Source of the DNA: Mesorhizobium sp. ES1-4
GTDB lineage: Bacteria > Pseudomonadota > Alphaproteobacteria > Rhizobiales > Rhizobiaceae
Assembly (NCBI RefSeq): GCF_020164745.1
Contig: NZ_JAIUGV010000004.1
Coordinates: forward strand, 1-64,000
DNA: 64,000 nucleotides
Direction of reading: 5' to 3'
Shown: in pieces, positions 30,549 through 40,686 of the stretch
How positions within the stretch are numbered: the first letter of the stretch is position 1
Layout: the number at the start of each line of letters is the position of its first letter
Notes under the pieces: model-generated
What the model was told of the DNA's origin: nothing
Seen by the model: only the letters and a program-made list of their open reading frames with translations
The model's database searches: none
Translations under genes and position numbers: made by a program

Positions 30549-32537
30549 ATGAATACTTTCGTGGAAGCTGTGTTCGGGCTCAGGCCGGAAGTGCGGCGCG
30601 TCTTCATCATGGTCCAGGACGTGGTCATGGTCCTCGTCGCCGTGGCGCTCAGCCTTGTCCTGTCGCGGTCGGATCTTTCGTTCGGGGCGTTCTCCAGCGA
30701 GGGGCTTGTCACCTGGGCAAGCATCGTTCTCATCAGCCATCTTCTGTTCAGATATAGCGGCCTCTACACCACGGTCTGGCGCTTCGCCTCGACGCCTGAT
30801 TTCTTCAACATCCTGAAAAGCTGCGCGATCCTGACATTGGTGCTCTACGCCGTTTCGCTGGTCGTGCGTTCCTTCCAGCCCGTCGCCGGCCTCAACGAGC
30901 GCCAGTTCATCGTCTTCCTGCTCGTCTCCTTCACCATCATCTCGGCGCCCCGGCTGTTCTACCGCTTCCTGCGTGACGGCGCGAGCTGGGGTATCCTGAA
31001 CGGCAGGGCCGACACCGCGCGGACCAGGCAGGCGCTGTTCGTCGGGCGGCTCGGCGAGGCCGACCTGATCATCCGTTTCACGCGCACGGCGCAGCCGGCC
31101 GACCTTGCCATCGCCGGCATCATGGCGACCGAGCGCGGCGCGCCGCTGGGCACGCGCATTCAAGGGGTTCCGGTGGTGGCGACGCGGCCGCGCCTGGTCG
31201 ATGTCCTGGACGACTATGCGACCGGCACCAAGAGCCTCGATATGCTGATTTTCGGCAGCGGCGCCGAGCATGAGATCGAGGAATATTCCGAGCTGGTCCG
31301 CGTCGCGCGCCACGGCGACATCGCGGTCGTGCAGTTCTCCGGGCTTTCGCAACTGGGCCAGGAGGGAAAGCTCGTTCTTGATGCCGTCGAGATGGAAACG
31401 ATCCTGCGCCGCCCGACGGTGCCATCCGACATCGAGCGCATCGGCGCCTTCGTCGGCGGCAAGCGCGTCCTGGTCACGGGAGGCGCCGGCTCCATCGGGC
31501 GAACGCTGGTCAAGCGGTCGCTGCAGCTTGGCTCCGAGGCCGTGCTGGTCGCCGACAATTCCGAATTCGGCATCTTCCAGCTCAGCCAGTATGTCGACGA
31601 CAAGGACCATGACCGACTCAAGGTCCGCATCGTCGATGTCGCGGACAGGCGCCAGATGACGCGCGTCGTCACGGAGTTCAAGCCCGACATCATCTTCCAT
31701 GCCGCGGCGTTGAAGCATGTTCCGCTGCTGGAGGAGAACTGGGAATCGGCCATCCAGACCAACGTCTTCGGCACGCTCGTCTGCGCCGAGGTCGCCGCCA
31801 GGTGCGGCGTGGCGCAATTCGTCATGGTCTCGAGCGACAAGGCCGTCGATCCGACGTCCGTGCTTGGCATGACCAAGCGCGCCGCCGAACAGATCGTCAG
31901 CGCCTTGCATGGAACGCCGGCCGGTGAACCGGACGTGCGCCGCCCCGCCACCAAGTTCATCGCTGTGCGCTTCGGCAACGTCTTCGGCAGCAACGGCTCG
32001 GTGGCGACCATATTCCAGGCCCAGATCGAGGCCGGTGGGCCGGTCACCATAACGGACCGGCGCATGACGCGCTATTTCATGACTGTCGCCGAAGCCGTCG
32101 ATCTCGTGATCATGTCGGCGGCCGATGCCGCGTCGCGGCCGGCCAGCCAGGACTACGCCGTCTACATGCTCGACATGGGCAAGCCCGTGCCGATCCTCGA
32201 AGTGGCCGAAACGATGATCCGCATGGCAGGAAAAAGCCCCTATACGGACATTCCGATCCGATTCACCGGCATCCGGCCGGGTGAAAAGCTCCACGAGACG
32301 CTCCACGGCGAGGACGAGCAATTGGTCGAGCTCAGCATTGCCAAGATTTTCGGCCTCAGCACCGATGTCGCGCGGTGGGCGGATGTGCAGGCAGCACTTG
32401 CGGCGCTGCAGCAATCCATGAAGAGCCATGACAAGGCGGCCTCGCTCGCCATCCTGGCCGATCTCGACCGCGCGACCAAGACAAGGGCGAACGCGCGGCA
32501 GGACGCGGCGCCGAAGGCGGCCGGGCAGGCGGGCTGA
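30549..32537 (+). CDS. Membrane nucleotide-sugar 4,6-dehydratase (WbpM/CapD/FlaA1 family)
   Basis: 662 residues. Four membrane helices lie in about 15-125 (VMVLVAVALSLVLSR, GLVTWASIVLISHLLFRYSG). A CoA-binding-like Rossmann domain follows, then the NAD-binding dehydratase domain starting at VLVTGGAGSIGRTLV near 307. The catalytic block is SSDKAVDPTSVLGMTKRAAE near 428-447. Here Leu occupies the place where WbpM-type enzymes carry Met and short members carry Tyr, four before Lys. It should turn UDP-GlcNAc into a 4-keto-6-deoxy sugar such as that leading to QuiNAc. It is followed by a GT2 gene after 15 bases. Confidence 0.85.
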   Translation: MNTFVEAVFGLRPEVRRVFIMVQDVVMVLVAVALSLVLSRSDLSFGAFSSEGLVTWASIVLISHLLFRYSGLYTTVWRFASTPDFFNILKSCAILTLVLYAVSLVVRSFQPVAGLNERQFIVFLLVSFTIISAPRLFYRFLRDGASWGILNGRADTARTRQALFVGRLGEADLIIRFTRTAQPADLAIAGIMATERGAPLGTRIQGVPVVATRPRLVDVLDDYATGTKSLDMLIFGSGAEHEIEEYSELVRVARHGDIAVVQFSGLSQLGQEGKLVLDAVEMETILRRPTVPSDIERIGAFVGGKRVLVTGGAGSIGRTLVKRSLQLGSEAVLVADNSEFGIFQLSQYVDDKDHDRLKVRIVDVADRRQMTRVVTEFKPDIIFHAAALKHVPLLEENWESAIQTNVFGTLVCAEVAARCGVAQFVMVSSDKAVDPTSVLGMTKRAAEQIVSALHGTPAGEPDVRRPATKFIAVRFGNVFGSNGSVATIFQAQIEAGGPVTITDRRMTRYFMTVAEAVDLVIMSAADAASRPASQDYAVYMLDMGKPVPILEVAETMIRMAGKSPYTDIPIRFTGIRPGEKLHETLHGEDEQLVELSIAKIFGLSTDVARWADVQAALAALQQSMKSHDKAASLAILADLDRATKTRANARQDAAPKAAGQAG

Positions 32538-32552
32538 TCAATTGCAGGGAAA

Positions 32553-33536
32553 GTGTGTTTTTCGCGGCTCGGAAAACCTCGCACGGCAAGGCGTTTGACA
32601 TCAGTGGGTAAGACAGATCCGCGCATTGCCGTCCTGATGGGCACGAAGGATGGCGCTGCCTTCATCGACGAGCAGGTGCGGTCGCTGCTCGATCAGTCCC
32701 ATCCTCTGATCGACCTCTGGATATCCGATGACGGCTCCGTCGATGGCACCGTTTCCATCATCGAAGCCTGGAAGCCCCGCTGGTCAAAAGGCCGGATAAC
32801 CCTGGTGGAGGGACCGAGGCAAGGCTTCGCCGCCAATTTCCGGTCGATGATCCTCGACCCGCGCCTCGACGCGGATTGTTACGCCTTCTGCGATCAGGAC
32901 GATGTCTGGGAGCCCGACAGGCTTGAAGCCGCCCTTGGCTGGATGCAGGCATTCGACGCGGAGGTCCCGCTGATGTTCTGCTCGCGAACCGCGACCATGA
33001 CCGAAGCCGGAAGCCTGATCGGCCGTTCGCCGCTGTTCAGCCGTCCGCCATCCTTCCGCAACGCGCTGGTGCAAAGCATTGCCGGCGGCAACACCATCCT
33101 GCTCAACCGCGCGGCACGCGACCTGTTGGCCAGAGCCTCCACCCGGACCGGCTTCGTCAGCCACGACTGGTGGGCCTACCTGATTGTCGCCGGTGCCGGC
33201 GGCGTCGTTCACTACGATCCGCGGCCATTGGTACGCTATCGCCAGCATGCGGCAAATCTGGTCGGCGCCAATGCATCGTGGCAGGCGCGGGTCTCGCGGC
33301 TCGGCCGCCTGTTCAAGGGCCATTTCGCCGACTGGACCGATCTCAACCTTGCCGGCCTCGCCGTCAATCGCGATCTCCTTACCAAGGACGCGATGGCATG
33401 CCTCGACCTGTTCGAAAACGGTCGGCAAGGCACGCTTTTCCAGCGCCTGCGCGCCCTGCGCGAAAGCGGCGTCTATCGACAGACATTTGCCGGAACCCTT
33501 GGGCTCTATCTCGCCTTTGTGCTGAGTCGTATCTGA
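32553..33536 (+). CDS. GT2-family glycosyltransferase
   Basis: Up to 327 residues. The N-terminus is uncertain: GTG 32553 has AGGGA very close, TTG 32595 and GTG 32604 are alternatives, and the domain begins RIAVLMGTKDGAAFIDEQV. The GT-A features are WISDDGSVDGTVSIIE and FCDQDDVWEPDRLE (metal-binding DxD-type). WWAYLIVAGAGGVVHYDPRP and LVRYRQHAANLVGANASW are typical of rhamnosyl- and related GT2 enzymes in O-antigen loci. The C-terminus has one hydrophobic stretch. It acts at the cytosolic membrane face on the lipid-linked glycan; donor unknown. Confidence 0.85.
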   Translation: MCFSRLGKPRTARRLTSVGKTDPRIAVLMGTKDGAAFIDEQVRSLLDQSHPLIDLWISDDGSVDGTVSIIEAWKPRWSKGRITLVEGPRQGFAANFRSMILDPRLDADCYAFCDQDDVWEPDRLEAALGWMQAFDAEVPLMFCSRTATMTEAGSLIGRSPLFSRPPSFRNALVQSIAGGNTILLNRAARDLLARASTRTGFVSHDWWAYLIVAGAGGVVHYDPRPLVRYRQHAANLVGANASWQARVSRLGRLFKGHFADWTDLNLAGLAVNRDLLTKDAMACLDLFENGRQGTLFQRLRALRESGVYRQTFAGTLGLYLAFVLSRI

Positions 33537-33655
33537 ATGTCGAGAGCGCGTGGAGTGCTTGGTCGGGAGGTGACCCCATGCTACGCCGACCGGATTGACG
33601 GGCTTCGCTCGCGGTTGCCGCGCCAAGCCCTGGCGGGGAGCCCTTTCGGCCACTC

Positions 33656-34195
33656 ATGACGACAGCCAAGAAAATCCTCGATCGCGCCGGTGCGGCTGTG
33701 CTGCTGGTGGCGACCTCTCCCATTCTGTTGCTCGCCATGCTTGCCGTCCGGGCATCGTCGCCTGGTCCGGTGATCTTTTCCCAAACCCGGATTGGCCGCG
33801 AAGGTGTGCATTTTCGCTGCCACAAATTGAGGACAATGTACCAGGGAACGCCATCACTGCCCTCGCATGAAACGCCCGTCAGCGCCGTGACCCCAGTTGG
33901 AAAGAGGTTGCGGAAATTCAAGCTCGACGAGTTGCCGCAACTCTGGAACGTCCTGCGCGGCGAAATGAGCCTTGTCGGGCCGCGTCCTTGCCTGCCGATC
34001 CAGACGGAACTGATCGAATGCCGCAGGCGGCTGGGGGTTTTGCAGGCTCTGCCCGGAATGACGGGCTTGGCCCAGATCAGGGGTATCGACATGTCGGACC
34101 CGCGACTTCTGGCCGAAACCGATGCGGCCTATCTCAGGACCGCGTCGTTCTGGCTCGACATTCGGATCCTGTTTGGCACGCTCTATCGCGGCTAA
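33656..34195 (+). CDS. Initiating undecaprenyl-phosphate sugar-phosphate transferase (PglC-like)
   Basis: 179 residues, the short catalytic form without the multi-helix N-terminal part of WcaJ or WbaP. It has one membrane re-entrant helix (AVLLVATSPILLLAMLAV), followed by the family blocks SPGPVIFSQTRIGREG, FRCHKLRTM, GKRLRKFKLDELPQLWNVLRGEMSLVGPRP (positions about 83-113) and PGMTGLAQI. It attaches the first sugar phosphate to undecaprenyl phosphate. The partner WbpM-like enzyme upstream could supply that sugar nucleotide. The start ATG has a poor ribosome-binding site. Confidence 0.9.
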   Translation: MTTAKKILDRAGAAVLLVATSPILLLAMLAVRASSPGPVIFSQTRIGREGVHFRCHKLRTMYQGTPSLPSHETPVSAVTPVGKRLRKFKLDELPQLWNVLRGEMSLVGPRPCLPIQTELIECRRRLGVLQALPGMTGLAQIRGIDMSDPRLLAETDAAYLRTASFWLDIRILFGTLYRG

Positions 34196-34227
34196 GCGGC
34201 CGTGCTCCACCGGTCTTTGAACCAGGG

Positions 34228-35175
34228 TCAGACAGGAACTCGGGGCTTCTGGAACCGCGCTATCTCGGTCAGCCGCTCCAGCGTGCCGGTTTCCGGCGCC
34301 CAGCCTTCCGAGGCAAGCAGGGAAGGGTCGCATATCTGTGTCGCGGTCAGGCTATCCCAGAACGCCCGCTTGCCAAGCAGAATGGCGGCCGCCCGCATCG
34401 GTCCGGCCGGCACTGTCATCAGGCGCGGCGGCCTCCCGACGCCGCGGCGAAAGGCAGCGATGATGGCAGCGACGGAAACCGGCGGCACGTCGCTGGCGGT
34501 ATAGATCGGCCGAAGCGGCTCCGGATGGCCAAGCAGATGCCACACCGCCCCTGCCGCCGATTGCGATGACAGCAGCGAGCGGTGTGCGGTCAGTGCGCCT
34601 GTCGGCATCGGCAGGGGCGTATCGGCGAGCCGCATCAGCGTCGCCAGGTTTCCTTTCATGCCGATCCCGTAAACCGGAGGCAGCCGCAATATGGCGGCGT
34701 CGGTGCGGCCATGCGAGGCATAGGCGCCCAATACTGCGATTTCGGCTTCGCGTTTCGAGCGCCCGTAGGCGTCCTGCGGGCGGGGGACGGTGTCTTCGTC
34801 GATCGTTGCGCTGGCACGCGGGCCGATCACGGCCCGGATCGAGGAGAGATGGATGAAGCGACCGCTCGCCTGCGTGGCGGCGGCCTGTGCCAGACGTGCG
34901 CTCAATTGCGCATTGGCTGCCAGAAGATCGGCTTCGGTGGCATTGCCCTGGTCATTGTTCAGACCCGCGCAATGGACGATATCCGTGACATCCCTGGTCA
35001 GCGCCAGGAAGGCCGCGGCCGGGGCTCCGGGACCCGGCATCGGCACGGCGTCCGACCCCGCATCAAGTCTCTCCGGCTGGCGGGAGGCGAGGCGAAGCTC
35101 GACGCCAGCCTCGCGAAGCCGATGGACCACCTGGCGGCCGATGAAGCCTGTCGCGCCTGTAACCAGGACTTTCAT
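34228..35175 (-). CDS. NAD-dependent epimerase/dehydratase, nucleotide-sugar 4-reductase-like
   Basis: 315 residues from ATG 35175, which overlaps the ligase-gene stop by 4 bases (ATGA). NAD motif GATGFIGRQVVHRL is at the N-terminus. The catalytic segments are HLSSIRAVIG and YGRSKREAEIAV with the Tyr-Lys pair, and LRLPPVYGIGMKGNLATLM is family-like. It resembles enzymes that reduce the 4-keto intermediate made by WbpM-type dehydratases (the QuiNAc-4-reductase group), which would fit the transferase and dehydratase genes next door. The exact reaction is inferred. Confidence 0.75.
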   Translation of the reverse strand: MKVLVTGATGFIGRQVVHRLREAGVELRLASRQPERLDAGSDAVPMPGPGAPAAAFLALTRDVTDIVHCAGLNNDQGNATEADLLAANAQLSARLAQAAATQASGRFIHLSSIRAVIGPRASATIDEDTVPRPQDAYGRSKREAEIAVLGAYASHGRTDAAILRLPPVYGIGMKGNLATLMRLADTPLPMPTGALTAHRSLLSSQSAAGAVWHLLGHPEPLRPIYTASDVPPVSVAAIIAAFRRGVGRPPRLMTVPAGPMRAAAILLGKRAFWDSLTATQICDPSLLASEGWAPETGTLERLTEIARFQKPRVPV

Positions 35176-36491
35176 TGTCTGGCCCGGACCGGCCATCGGG
35201 CGGCTGGTGGAGGCGCCAGTCCCTCCGCTGACGGAACAGCTTGGCCTTCCAACGCGGCCTGGCGGCCACAGGCAAGATATGTTCCCGATACAAGGAAGAT
35301 CATGAAGACCGAGTCCAGAATGTCATGGCCGAGCAGGATGCCCGTCATTCCGGCGGTCAGATAGGTGATCACGACGGCGACAATCATGGTGGCGCCGAAC
35401 CGCTCGATCGGATCGGCGCTGTCGCGAAGGACCAGGGCGGCGTTGCGGGCCGCAACCACAAAGATCGCAGCCAGCGTCACCGCACCCAGGATTCCCGCCT
35501 GGACCAAGGCGGTCAGGAAGCCGTTATGGAAATGATTGAAGCCTTCATCGATCCCGAACTGGTCCTGAAAGCCATGCTTGATCAAGAGCCGGGTGGCTCC
35601 CACTCCATGTCCGAACAATGGCATCTCACGAAATGCCTTCAGGCCGATATCCCAGAGGGCAACGCGCAATCCCAAGGCTGTCGTGTGGTCACCGTGGGCC
35701 GCCAGCGCATCCCAGTCCGAGTGCAGAAATGCGACACGGCCGGCTATCGTGTGGAACCCGAAAACCGCGATCGTGACCGCGATCGCGGCCAGCAGCAAAA
35801 GCACGTGGACGGCATTTCGGCCTCTCAGCCTCTGCTGGTTGATCAGCAGAACGGCGATGCCGGCAATCAGCAGTGACAGCCAGACTATGCGCGTACCGGA
35901 GTAGATGATGGCGATCGTTCCGGCGAGCGCGGCGCAGACGAGGGCGATCCTGTATCTCTCCATGCCGGACAGGACAGAGGCCACGCAGATCACCACGGCA
36001 AGGCAGAGCACCTCGGCGAACACGATCGCATTCCCGGCCCCGCCCTCGGCGCGCATGCCAAGCCGATATTGCTGGTAGACCGCCAGCAGCAGCGCGCCAA
36101 GGCAGGCCGCCATGCTGGCCAACACAATGATGCGGACGAGCGTTGTCTTTTGAGAAATGCTCCAGGTCGAATAGGAGATGGGAAACAACAGGAAGGTGAC
36201 CAGCGGGATAAGATGCCGCGCGTCCCTGACGATCGCGTGGTTGACGAGCGACGCCAGGACATTGCTTGCGCAATAGGCATAGATCGCGATCGTCAGCGCC
36301 AGCGCCGCCCGGTCGACATTGAAGCGCCTTCTCTTCGCAGCGATCAACAGGACGGACCACAGGCCGCCGCCGTTAAATACGAAGCTGACCACCGATCCCA
36401 GCACCGGGGGAGAAAAGAAGCAGAGGATGGAGAAGTAGACATTGATCCGCGAAGGCGTGAATTGCTGCCTTATGGATGAAAGCCGGTTCAA
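35172..36491 (-). CDS. O-antigen ligase/polymerase-like membrane protein (copy 1)
   Basis: 439 residues with about eleven membrane helices (for example TLVRIIVLASMAACLGALLLA, AVVICVASVLSG, VHVLLLLAAIAVTIAVFGF). The large periplasmic loop near 270-330 holds PLFGHGVGATRLLIKHGFQD and FNHFHNGFLTALVQAGILG, the Wzy_C pattern with the conserved His. It either polymerises repeat units or ligates glycan to lipid A core; sequence alone cannot decide. The gene precedes the reductase-like gene with an ATGA overlap. A second, unrelated-looking member lies at 40687. Confidence 0.8.
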   Translation of the reverse strand: MNRLSSIRQQFTPSRINVYFSILCFFSPPVLGSVVSFVFNGGGLWSVLLIAAKRRRFNVDRAALALTIAIYAYCASNVLASLVNHAIVRDARHLIPLVTFLLFPISYSTWSISQKTTLVRIIVLASMAACLGALLLAVYQQYRLGMRAEGGAGNAIVFAEVLCLAVVICVASVLSGMERYRIALVCAALAGTIAIIYSGTRIVWLSLLIAGIAVLLINQQRLRGRNAVHVLLLLAAIAVTIAVFGFHTIAGRVAFLHSDWDALAAHGDHTTALGLRVALWDIGLKAFREMPLFGHGVGATRLLIKHGFQDQFGIDEGFNHFHNGFLTALVQAGILGAVTLAAIFVVAARNAALVLRDSADPIERFGATMIVAVVITYLTAGMTGILLGHDILDSVFMIFLVSGTYLACGRQAALEGQAVPSAEGLAPPPAARWPVRARQ

Positions 36492-36970
36492 CTTTCGGAC
36501 CTGCTATTCTCGAGAAAGTTTATGCGGCACATCGCGTTTGGTGAAACGGAATGTGCCCGCCTCGAAATTGCCCCATGCTTCGTCATGCATCTTTGTCCGC
36601 TCTCGAAAGCGTATAGCGGCTGGGTTGCCGTTTCGATAGTGCGCCCGGATCGATCGCCGCCGAAATCGCGCGGTCGCCGCCAATTCACCCTTGCGGCGCT
36701 GGCGGCGCGCCCGCAGGCAATATTTTTCCTGTCGTTTCCGGCTGGAGGCCCCTCAAGCAGAAATTTCCTGGCTTTGCCGGCAAGCATGGAAAATTCATTC
36801 CCCAACGGACCGGCTACCGGACTCGTCTTGCGTTGTTCTGGGGCGCGACGATCTGCTAGAACGCCCGCACGAAACACTTTGTCCAGAAGCGAAGCTTGAA
36901 CCGGGCGCAAAAAGCTCGATGATCGACGCGGGATCTTCTGTTGCAAGGCATGAGAGAACGCTCACGGTCC
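36492..36970. other. Divergent intergenic region upstream of cysD
   Basis: 479 bases between the leftward ligase-like gene and cysD. It should carry both promoters. A rightward open frame at 36522-36899 exists but has no ribosome-binding site, no recognisable domain and an odd composition, so I do not call it. cysD could start upstream of 36971, at 36950 or 36941. No regulatory palindrome was recognised. Confidence 0.5.
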
Positions 36971-37876
36971 ATGACATCAGCGCTAACGCATCTGCAGCGG
37001 CTTGAAGCCGAGTCCATCCACATATTCCGCGAGGTCGCGGCAGCCTTCAGCAAGCCGGTCATGCTCTATTCCGTCGGCAAGGATTCGTCGGTGCTGATGC
37101 ATCTGGCGATGAAAGCGTTCTACCCGGCCAAGCCGCCATTTCCCTTTCTTCACGTCGACACCACCTGGAAATTTCGCGAGATGATCGCATTTCGCGATCA
37201 GATGGCGCAGAAGCTGGGTTTCGACCTCCTGGTTCATGTCAATGAAGACGGCGTGCGCGACAACATCAATCCGTTCGACCATGGTTCGAACACTCACACC
37301 CATGTTATGAAGACCGTGGCGTTGCGCCAGGCGCTCGACAAATACGGCTTCGATGCCGCCTTTGGCGGCGCCCGTCGCGACGAGGAAAAGTCACGGGCCA
37401 AGGAGCGCATCTTCTCTTTCCGCAATGCCCAGCATGTGTGGGATCCGAAGAACCAGCGGCCCGAGATGTGGAAGATTTTCAACACCCGTATCGCGCAGGG
37501 TGAATCGATCCGCGTCTTCCCCTTGTCGAACTGGACCGAGCTCGACATCTGGCAGTACATTCTGCAGGAAGACATTCCGATCGTGCCGCTCTATTTCGCC
37601 AAGCAGCGGCCGGTCGTCGAACGCGATGGCATGTTGATCCTCAAGGACGACGATCGCATGAAGCTGCTCCCCGGCGAGGTCGTGGAGAACCGGTTGGTGC
37701 GGTTCCGTACGCTTGGCTGCTACCCGCTGACCGGCGCCATAGAATCCGACGCCGACACACTGGAAGCCATCGTCGGCGAGATGCTGACGGCACGCACCTC
37801 GGAGCGGCAGGGCCGCCTGATCGACCGCGATGAAGCCGGTTCGATGGAAAAGAAGAAGCGCGAGGGGTATTTCTGA
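36971..37876 (+). CDS. cysD: Sulfate adenylyltransferase subunit 2
   Basis: 301 residues from ATG 36971, matching the usual CysD length; upstream starts at 36950 and 36941 would add 7-10 residues. It begins [20 protein letters not shown] as expected. The PP-loop is SVGKDSSV (34-41), with [20 protein letters not shown] and [18 protein letters not shown] following. With CysN it makes adenosine 5'-phosphosulfate from ATP and sulfate. The next gene, a fused cysN-cysC, begins 2 bases after its stop. It is close kin of NodP and can serve either cysteine synthesis or sulfation. Confidence 0.95.
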   Translation: MTSALTHLQRLEAESIHIFREVAAAFSKPVMLYSVGKDSSVLMHLAMKAFYPAKPPFPFLHVDTTWKFREMIAFRDQMAQKLGFDLLVHVNEDGVRDNINPFDHGSNTHTHVMKTVALRQALDKYGFDAAFGGARRDEEKSRAKERIFSFRNAQHVWDPKNQRPEMWKIFNTRIAQGESIRVFPLSNWTELDIWQYILQEDIPIVPLYFAKQRPVVERDGMLILKDDDRMKLLPGEVVENRLVRFRTLGCYPLTGAIESDADTLEAIVGEMLTARTSERQGRLIDRDEAGSMEKKKREGYF

Positions 37877-37878
37877 CC

Positions 37879-39816
37879 ATGCGCCACATCATGGCAAAGA
37901 GCCTCGCTCCCACGGACGGCGTTCGCGATTATCTGGCCGCACAGGAGAAGAAGTCGCTGCTGCGCTTCCTGACCTGCGGTTCGGTGGATGACGGCAAATC
38001 GACATTGATTGGACGCTTGCTCTCCGACACCAAGCAGATTTTCGAGGACCAGCTCGCCGCGCTCGAACGCGATTCGCGCAAGCATGGCACGACGGGCGAC
38101 GACATCGACTTCGCGCTGCTGGTTGATGGCCTCGAGGCCGAGCGCGAGCAGGGCATCACCATCGACGTCGCCTACCGCTTCTTCGCCACGCCGAAGCGCA
38201 AGTTCATCGTCGCCGACACGCCCGGACACGAACAATATACCCGCAACATGGCGACGGGCGCTTCGACCGCCGATCTGGCGATCGTGCTGATCGATGCCCG
38301 GCAGGGTGTGCTGCGCCAGACCCGGCGCCATTCGATCATCGCCTCGCTGCTCGGCATCCGCCACATCGTGCTGGCGGTCAACAAGATCGATCTCGTCGAT
38401 TTTGACCAGGCGGTCTTCGACAGGATCGTCGAGGACTACCGGCAGTTCTCACGCGATCTTGGTTTCCAGACCATCGCGCCGATCCCGATGTCGGCCCGCT
38501 ATGGCGACAATGTCAGCGCCCGCTCCGAAAACACGCACTGGTATTCCGGCCCGACCTTGATCGAGCACCTCGAGACCGTTTCCGTCGAAGAGGCTGCAGT
38601 CGAGCTGCCGTTCCGTTTTCCGGTCCAGTACGTCAATCGCCCCAATCTCGATTTCCGCGGCTTCGCCGGCACCATCGCCTCCGGCACCGTCGCGCAAGGC
38701 GACGAGGTCGTCGTTGCGAAATCGGGCAAGTCCTCGCATGTCAAACGCATCGTTGCATATGGCGGCGATCTCAAACAAGCGGTGGCCGGGCAGGCCATAA
38801 CGCTCGTCCTTGACGACGAGGTCGAGGTTTCCAGGGGCAACATGCTGGTTTCTCCGGCCGCGCGGCCGCAGGTCGCCGACCAGTTCGCCGCCAACATCGT
38901 GTGGTTTGACGAGCACGCGCTGCTGCCGGGCCGTTCCTATATCCTGCGCACCGAGACCGATCAGACCAGCGCCACGGTCACCGACCTGAAATACCGCATC
39001 AACGTCAACGATTTTGCCCATGAGGCGGCCAAGTCGCTGGAGATGAATGAAGTCGGCATCTGCAATATCTCGACGCGGGCGCCGATCGCCTTCGATCCCT
39101 TCGCCGAAAACCGTACCACCGGCGCCTTCATCCTGATCGACCGCATCAGCAACGCCACCGTTGGCGCCGGCATGATCGTGCACTCGCTGCGGCGTGCCGA
39201 AAACATCCATTGGCAATCGCTCGATGTCGGCAAGCGCGTGCGCGCAGACATGAAGAACCAGCGGCCCGGCGTGTTCTGGTTCACCGGCCTGTCGGGCTCC
39301 GGCAAGTCGACCATCGCCAACCTGTTCGAGAAGAAGCTGTTCGCCACCGGCCGCCACACCTATATTCTCGATGGCGACAACGTCCGTCACGGCCTCAACC
39401 GCGACCTCGGATTCACGGACGCCGATCGCGTCGAGAACATTCGACGCGTCGCTGAAGTGGCCAAGCTGATGGCGGACGCCGGGTTGATCGTCATTGTCTC
39501 GTTCATTTCGCCGTTCAGCGCAGAGCGGCGCATGGCAAGGGAACTGATGGCCGATGGCGAGTTCATCGAGGTGTTTGTCGACACGCCCTTCGAGGAGTGC
39601 GCCAGGCGTGATCCCAAGGGCCTTTATGCTCGGGCGCTGAATGGCGAGATCAAGAATTTTACCGGTGTCGATTCTCCTTACGAAGCACCGGAGAAACCGG
39701 AGATCCATCTGAAGACGCTCGGCAAGTCGGCCGAAGAGATGGTAGATTCCCTGGAACACTGGCTGAACGAGCGTGACATTGCCGAAGACCAATATGACAA
39801 TGGCGGCGGCATCTGA
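37879..39816 (+). CDS. cysNC: Bifunctional sulfate adenylyltransferase subunit 1 / APS kinase (CysN-CysC fusion)
   Basis: 645 residues. The N-terminal 440 are an EF-Tu-like GTPase: P-loop GSVDDGKST with Lys40, [12 protein letters not shown] from 113, and NKIDL. The C-terminal APS kinase has its own P-loop GLSGSGKST with Lys476, [10 protein letters not shown], and [16 protein letters not shown]. The fusion makes PAPS in one protein and matches NodQ-type enzymes of rhizobia. ATG 37879 follows GAGGGG. cysQ starts inside its last codons (39794). PAPS can feed cysteine synthesis or the sulfotransferase at 27733. Confidence 0.95.
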   Translation: MRHIMAKSLAPTDGVRDYLAAQEKKSLLRFLTCGSVDDGKSTLIGRLLSDTKQIFEDQLAALERDSRKHGTTGDDIDFALLVDGLEAEREQGITIDVAYRFFATPKRKFIVADTPGHEQYTRNMATGASTADLAIVLIDARQGVLRQTRRHSIIASLLGIRHIVLAVNKIDLVDFDQAVFDRIVEDYRQFSRDLGFQTIAPIPMSARYGDNVSARSENTHWYSGPTLIEHLETVSVEEAAVELPFRFPVQYVNRPNLDFRGFAGTIASGTVAQGDEVVVAKSGKSSHVKRIVAYGGDLKQAVAGQAITLVLDDEVEVSRGNMLVSPAARPQVADQFAANIVWFDEHALLPGRSYILRTETDQTSATVTDLKYRINVNDFAHEAAKSLEMNEVGICNISTRAPIAFDPFAENRTTGAFILIDRISNATVGAGMIVHSLRRAENIHWQSLDVGKRVRADMKNQRPGVFWFTGLSGSGKSTIANLFEKKLFATGRHTYILDGDNVRHGLNRDLGFTDADRVENIRRVAEVAKLMADAGLIVIVSFISPFSAERRMARELMADGEFIEVFVDTPFEECARRDPKGLYARALNGEIKNFTGVDSPYEAPEKPEIHLKTLGKSAEEMVDSLEHWLNERDIAEDQYDNGGGI

Positions 39817-40627
39817 CGACACGTCGATGCTTGAAATCTTCGAGCGGCTGGCGCTAGCTGCCGGGCGCGAGGTCATGCGTGTGTTCCATGCAGGCTGCGC
39901 GGTGGACCGGAAATCGGATTCCTCGCCGGTGACCGAGGCGGACCGCGAGAGCGAGAAGATCATCCTTGCTGGCCTGCGCGCGGAATTCCCCGACATTCCC
40001 TGCGTGGCCGAGGAGGAAGCAGCGGCCGGTGTCATGCTGAGTGAACTTGGCGATGCCTTCTTCCTCATTGATCCACTCGACGGCACCAAGGAATTCGTCA
40101 ACCGGCGCACTGATTTCACCGTCAACATAGCGCTTATCCGTCATGGCGTGCCGGAACTGGGCGTCGTCTTCGCGCCATGCGGCGGCCGGCTTTTTTCCGG
40201 CCGGCCGGGCAGGGCCGAGGCCCTTGAAGTCGATAGCGACTACCAGATCGTTTCTCGCCGGCCGATTTCGGTGAGAACGGCCGCGACACCGCTGGCGGTG
40301 GTTGCCAGCCGCTCGCACAACACACCTGAAACCGATGCCTATATTCGCGATCTCGGTGCCGCCGAAATCGTCTCGGTCGGCTCGTCGCTGAAATTCTGCC
40401 TCCTCGCCAATGGCGAGGCGGATGTCTATCCGCGCTTCGGCCGCACCATGGAATGGGACACCGCGGCGGGTGACGCAGTGCTGCGCGCCGCCGGTGGCAC
40501 AACGCGCACGCTGGACGGCAGGCCGTTGGCCTATGGCAAGCGCAACCAGGCCGATGACGAGGACTTCGCCAATCCGCATTTCATCGCCAGCGGCAGCGTT
40601 GCTACCGGAGGTGGTATCGAACGTTGA
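39794..40627 (+). CDS. cysQ: 3'(2'),5'-bisphosphate nucleotidase (PAP phosphatase)
   Basis: 277 residues from ATG 39794; ATG 39800 or 39827 are also possible. It overlaps the end of cysNC by about 23 bases, so translation is probably coupled. Family motifs of the Mg-dependent inositol phosphatase-like fold: [25 protein letters not shown] with the metal Asp pair, and [20 protein letters not shown]. It removes the 3'-phosphate from PAP, which is the waste product of sulfotransferases and of PAPS reductase. Its place right after the PAPS-making genes fits both uses. Confidence 0.93.
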   Translation: MTMAAASDDTSMLEIFERLALAAGREVMRVFHAGCAVDRKSDSSPVTEADRESEKIILAGLRAEFPDIPCVAEEEAAAGVMLSELGDAFFLIDPLDGTKEFVNRRTDFTVNIALIRHGVPELGVVFAPCGGRLFSGRPGRAEALEVDSDYQIVSRRPISVRTAATPLAVVASRSHNTPETDAYIRDLGAAEIVSVGSSLKFCLLANGEADVYPRFGRTMEWDTAAGDAVLRAAGGTTRTLDGRPLAYGKRNQADDEDFANPHFIASGSVATGGGIER

Positions 40628-40639
40628 GGTGAAAAGCCT

Positions 40640-40667
40640 ACGCCGATCACCTATCCTGTATCGGCGT
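40640..40667 (+). terminator. Hairpin between cysQ and the polymerase-like gene
   Basis: ACGCCGAT (40640-40647) pairs exactly with ATCGGCGT (40660-40667) over a 12-base loop, 13 bases after the cysQ stop. No clear T-run follows, so it is a weak terminator candidate separating the cys operon from the following membrane gene. Confidence 0.35.
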
Positions 40668-40686
40668 TCCCTGAGTCGGTAATTGA

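Noticed and set aside
30546..32429. 627-codon leftward frame opposite the WbpM-like gene
   Set aside because: Composition rich in Arg, Asp and His as expected for a shadow; no motifs.
36522..36899. 125-codon frame in the cysD upstream region
   Set aside because: No ribosome-binding site, no homologous motif, unusual composition.
36971..39816. Naming the cys genes nodP and nodQ
   Set aside because: Fused CysN-CysC also serves general sulfur assimilation; no nod genes are nearby to justify the symbiotic names.
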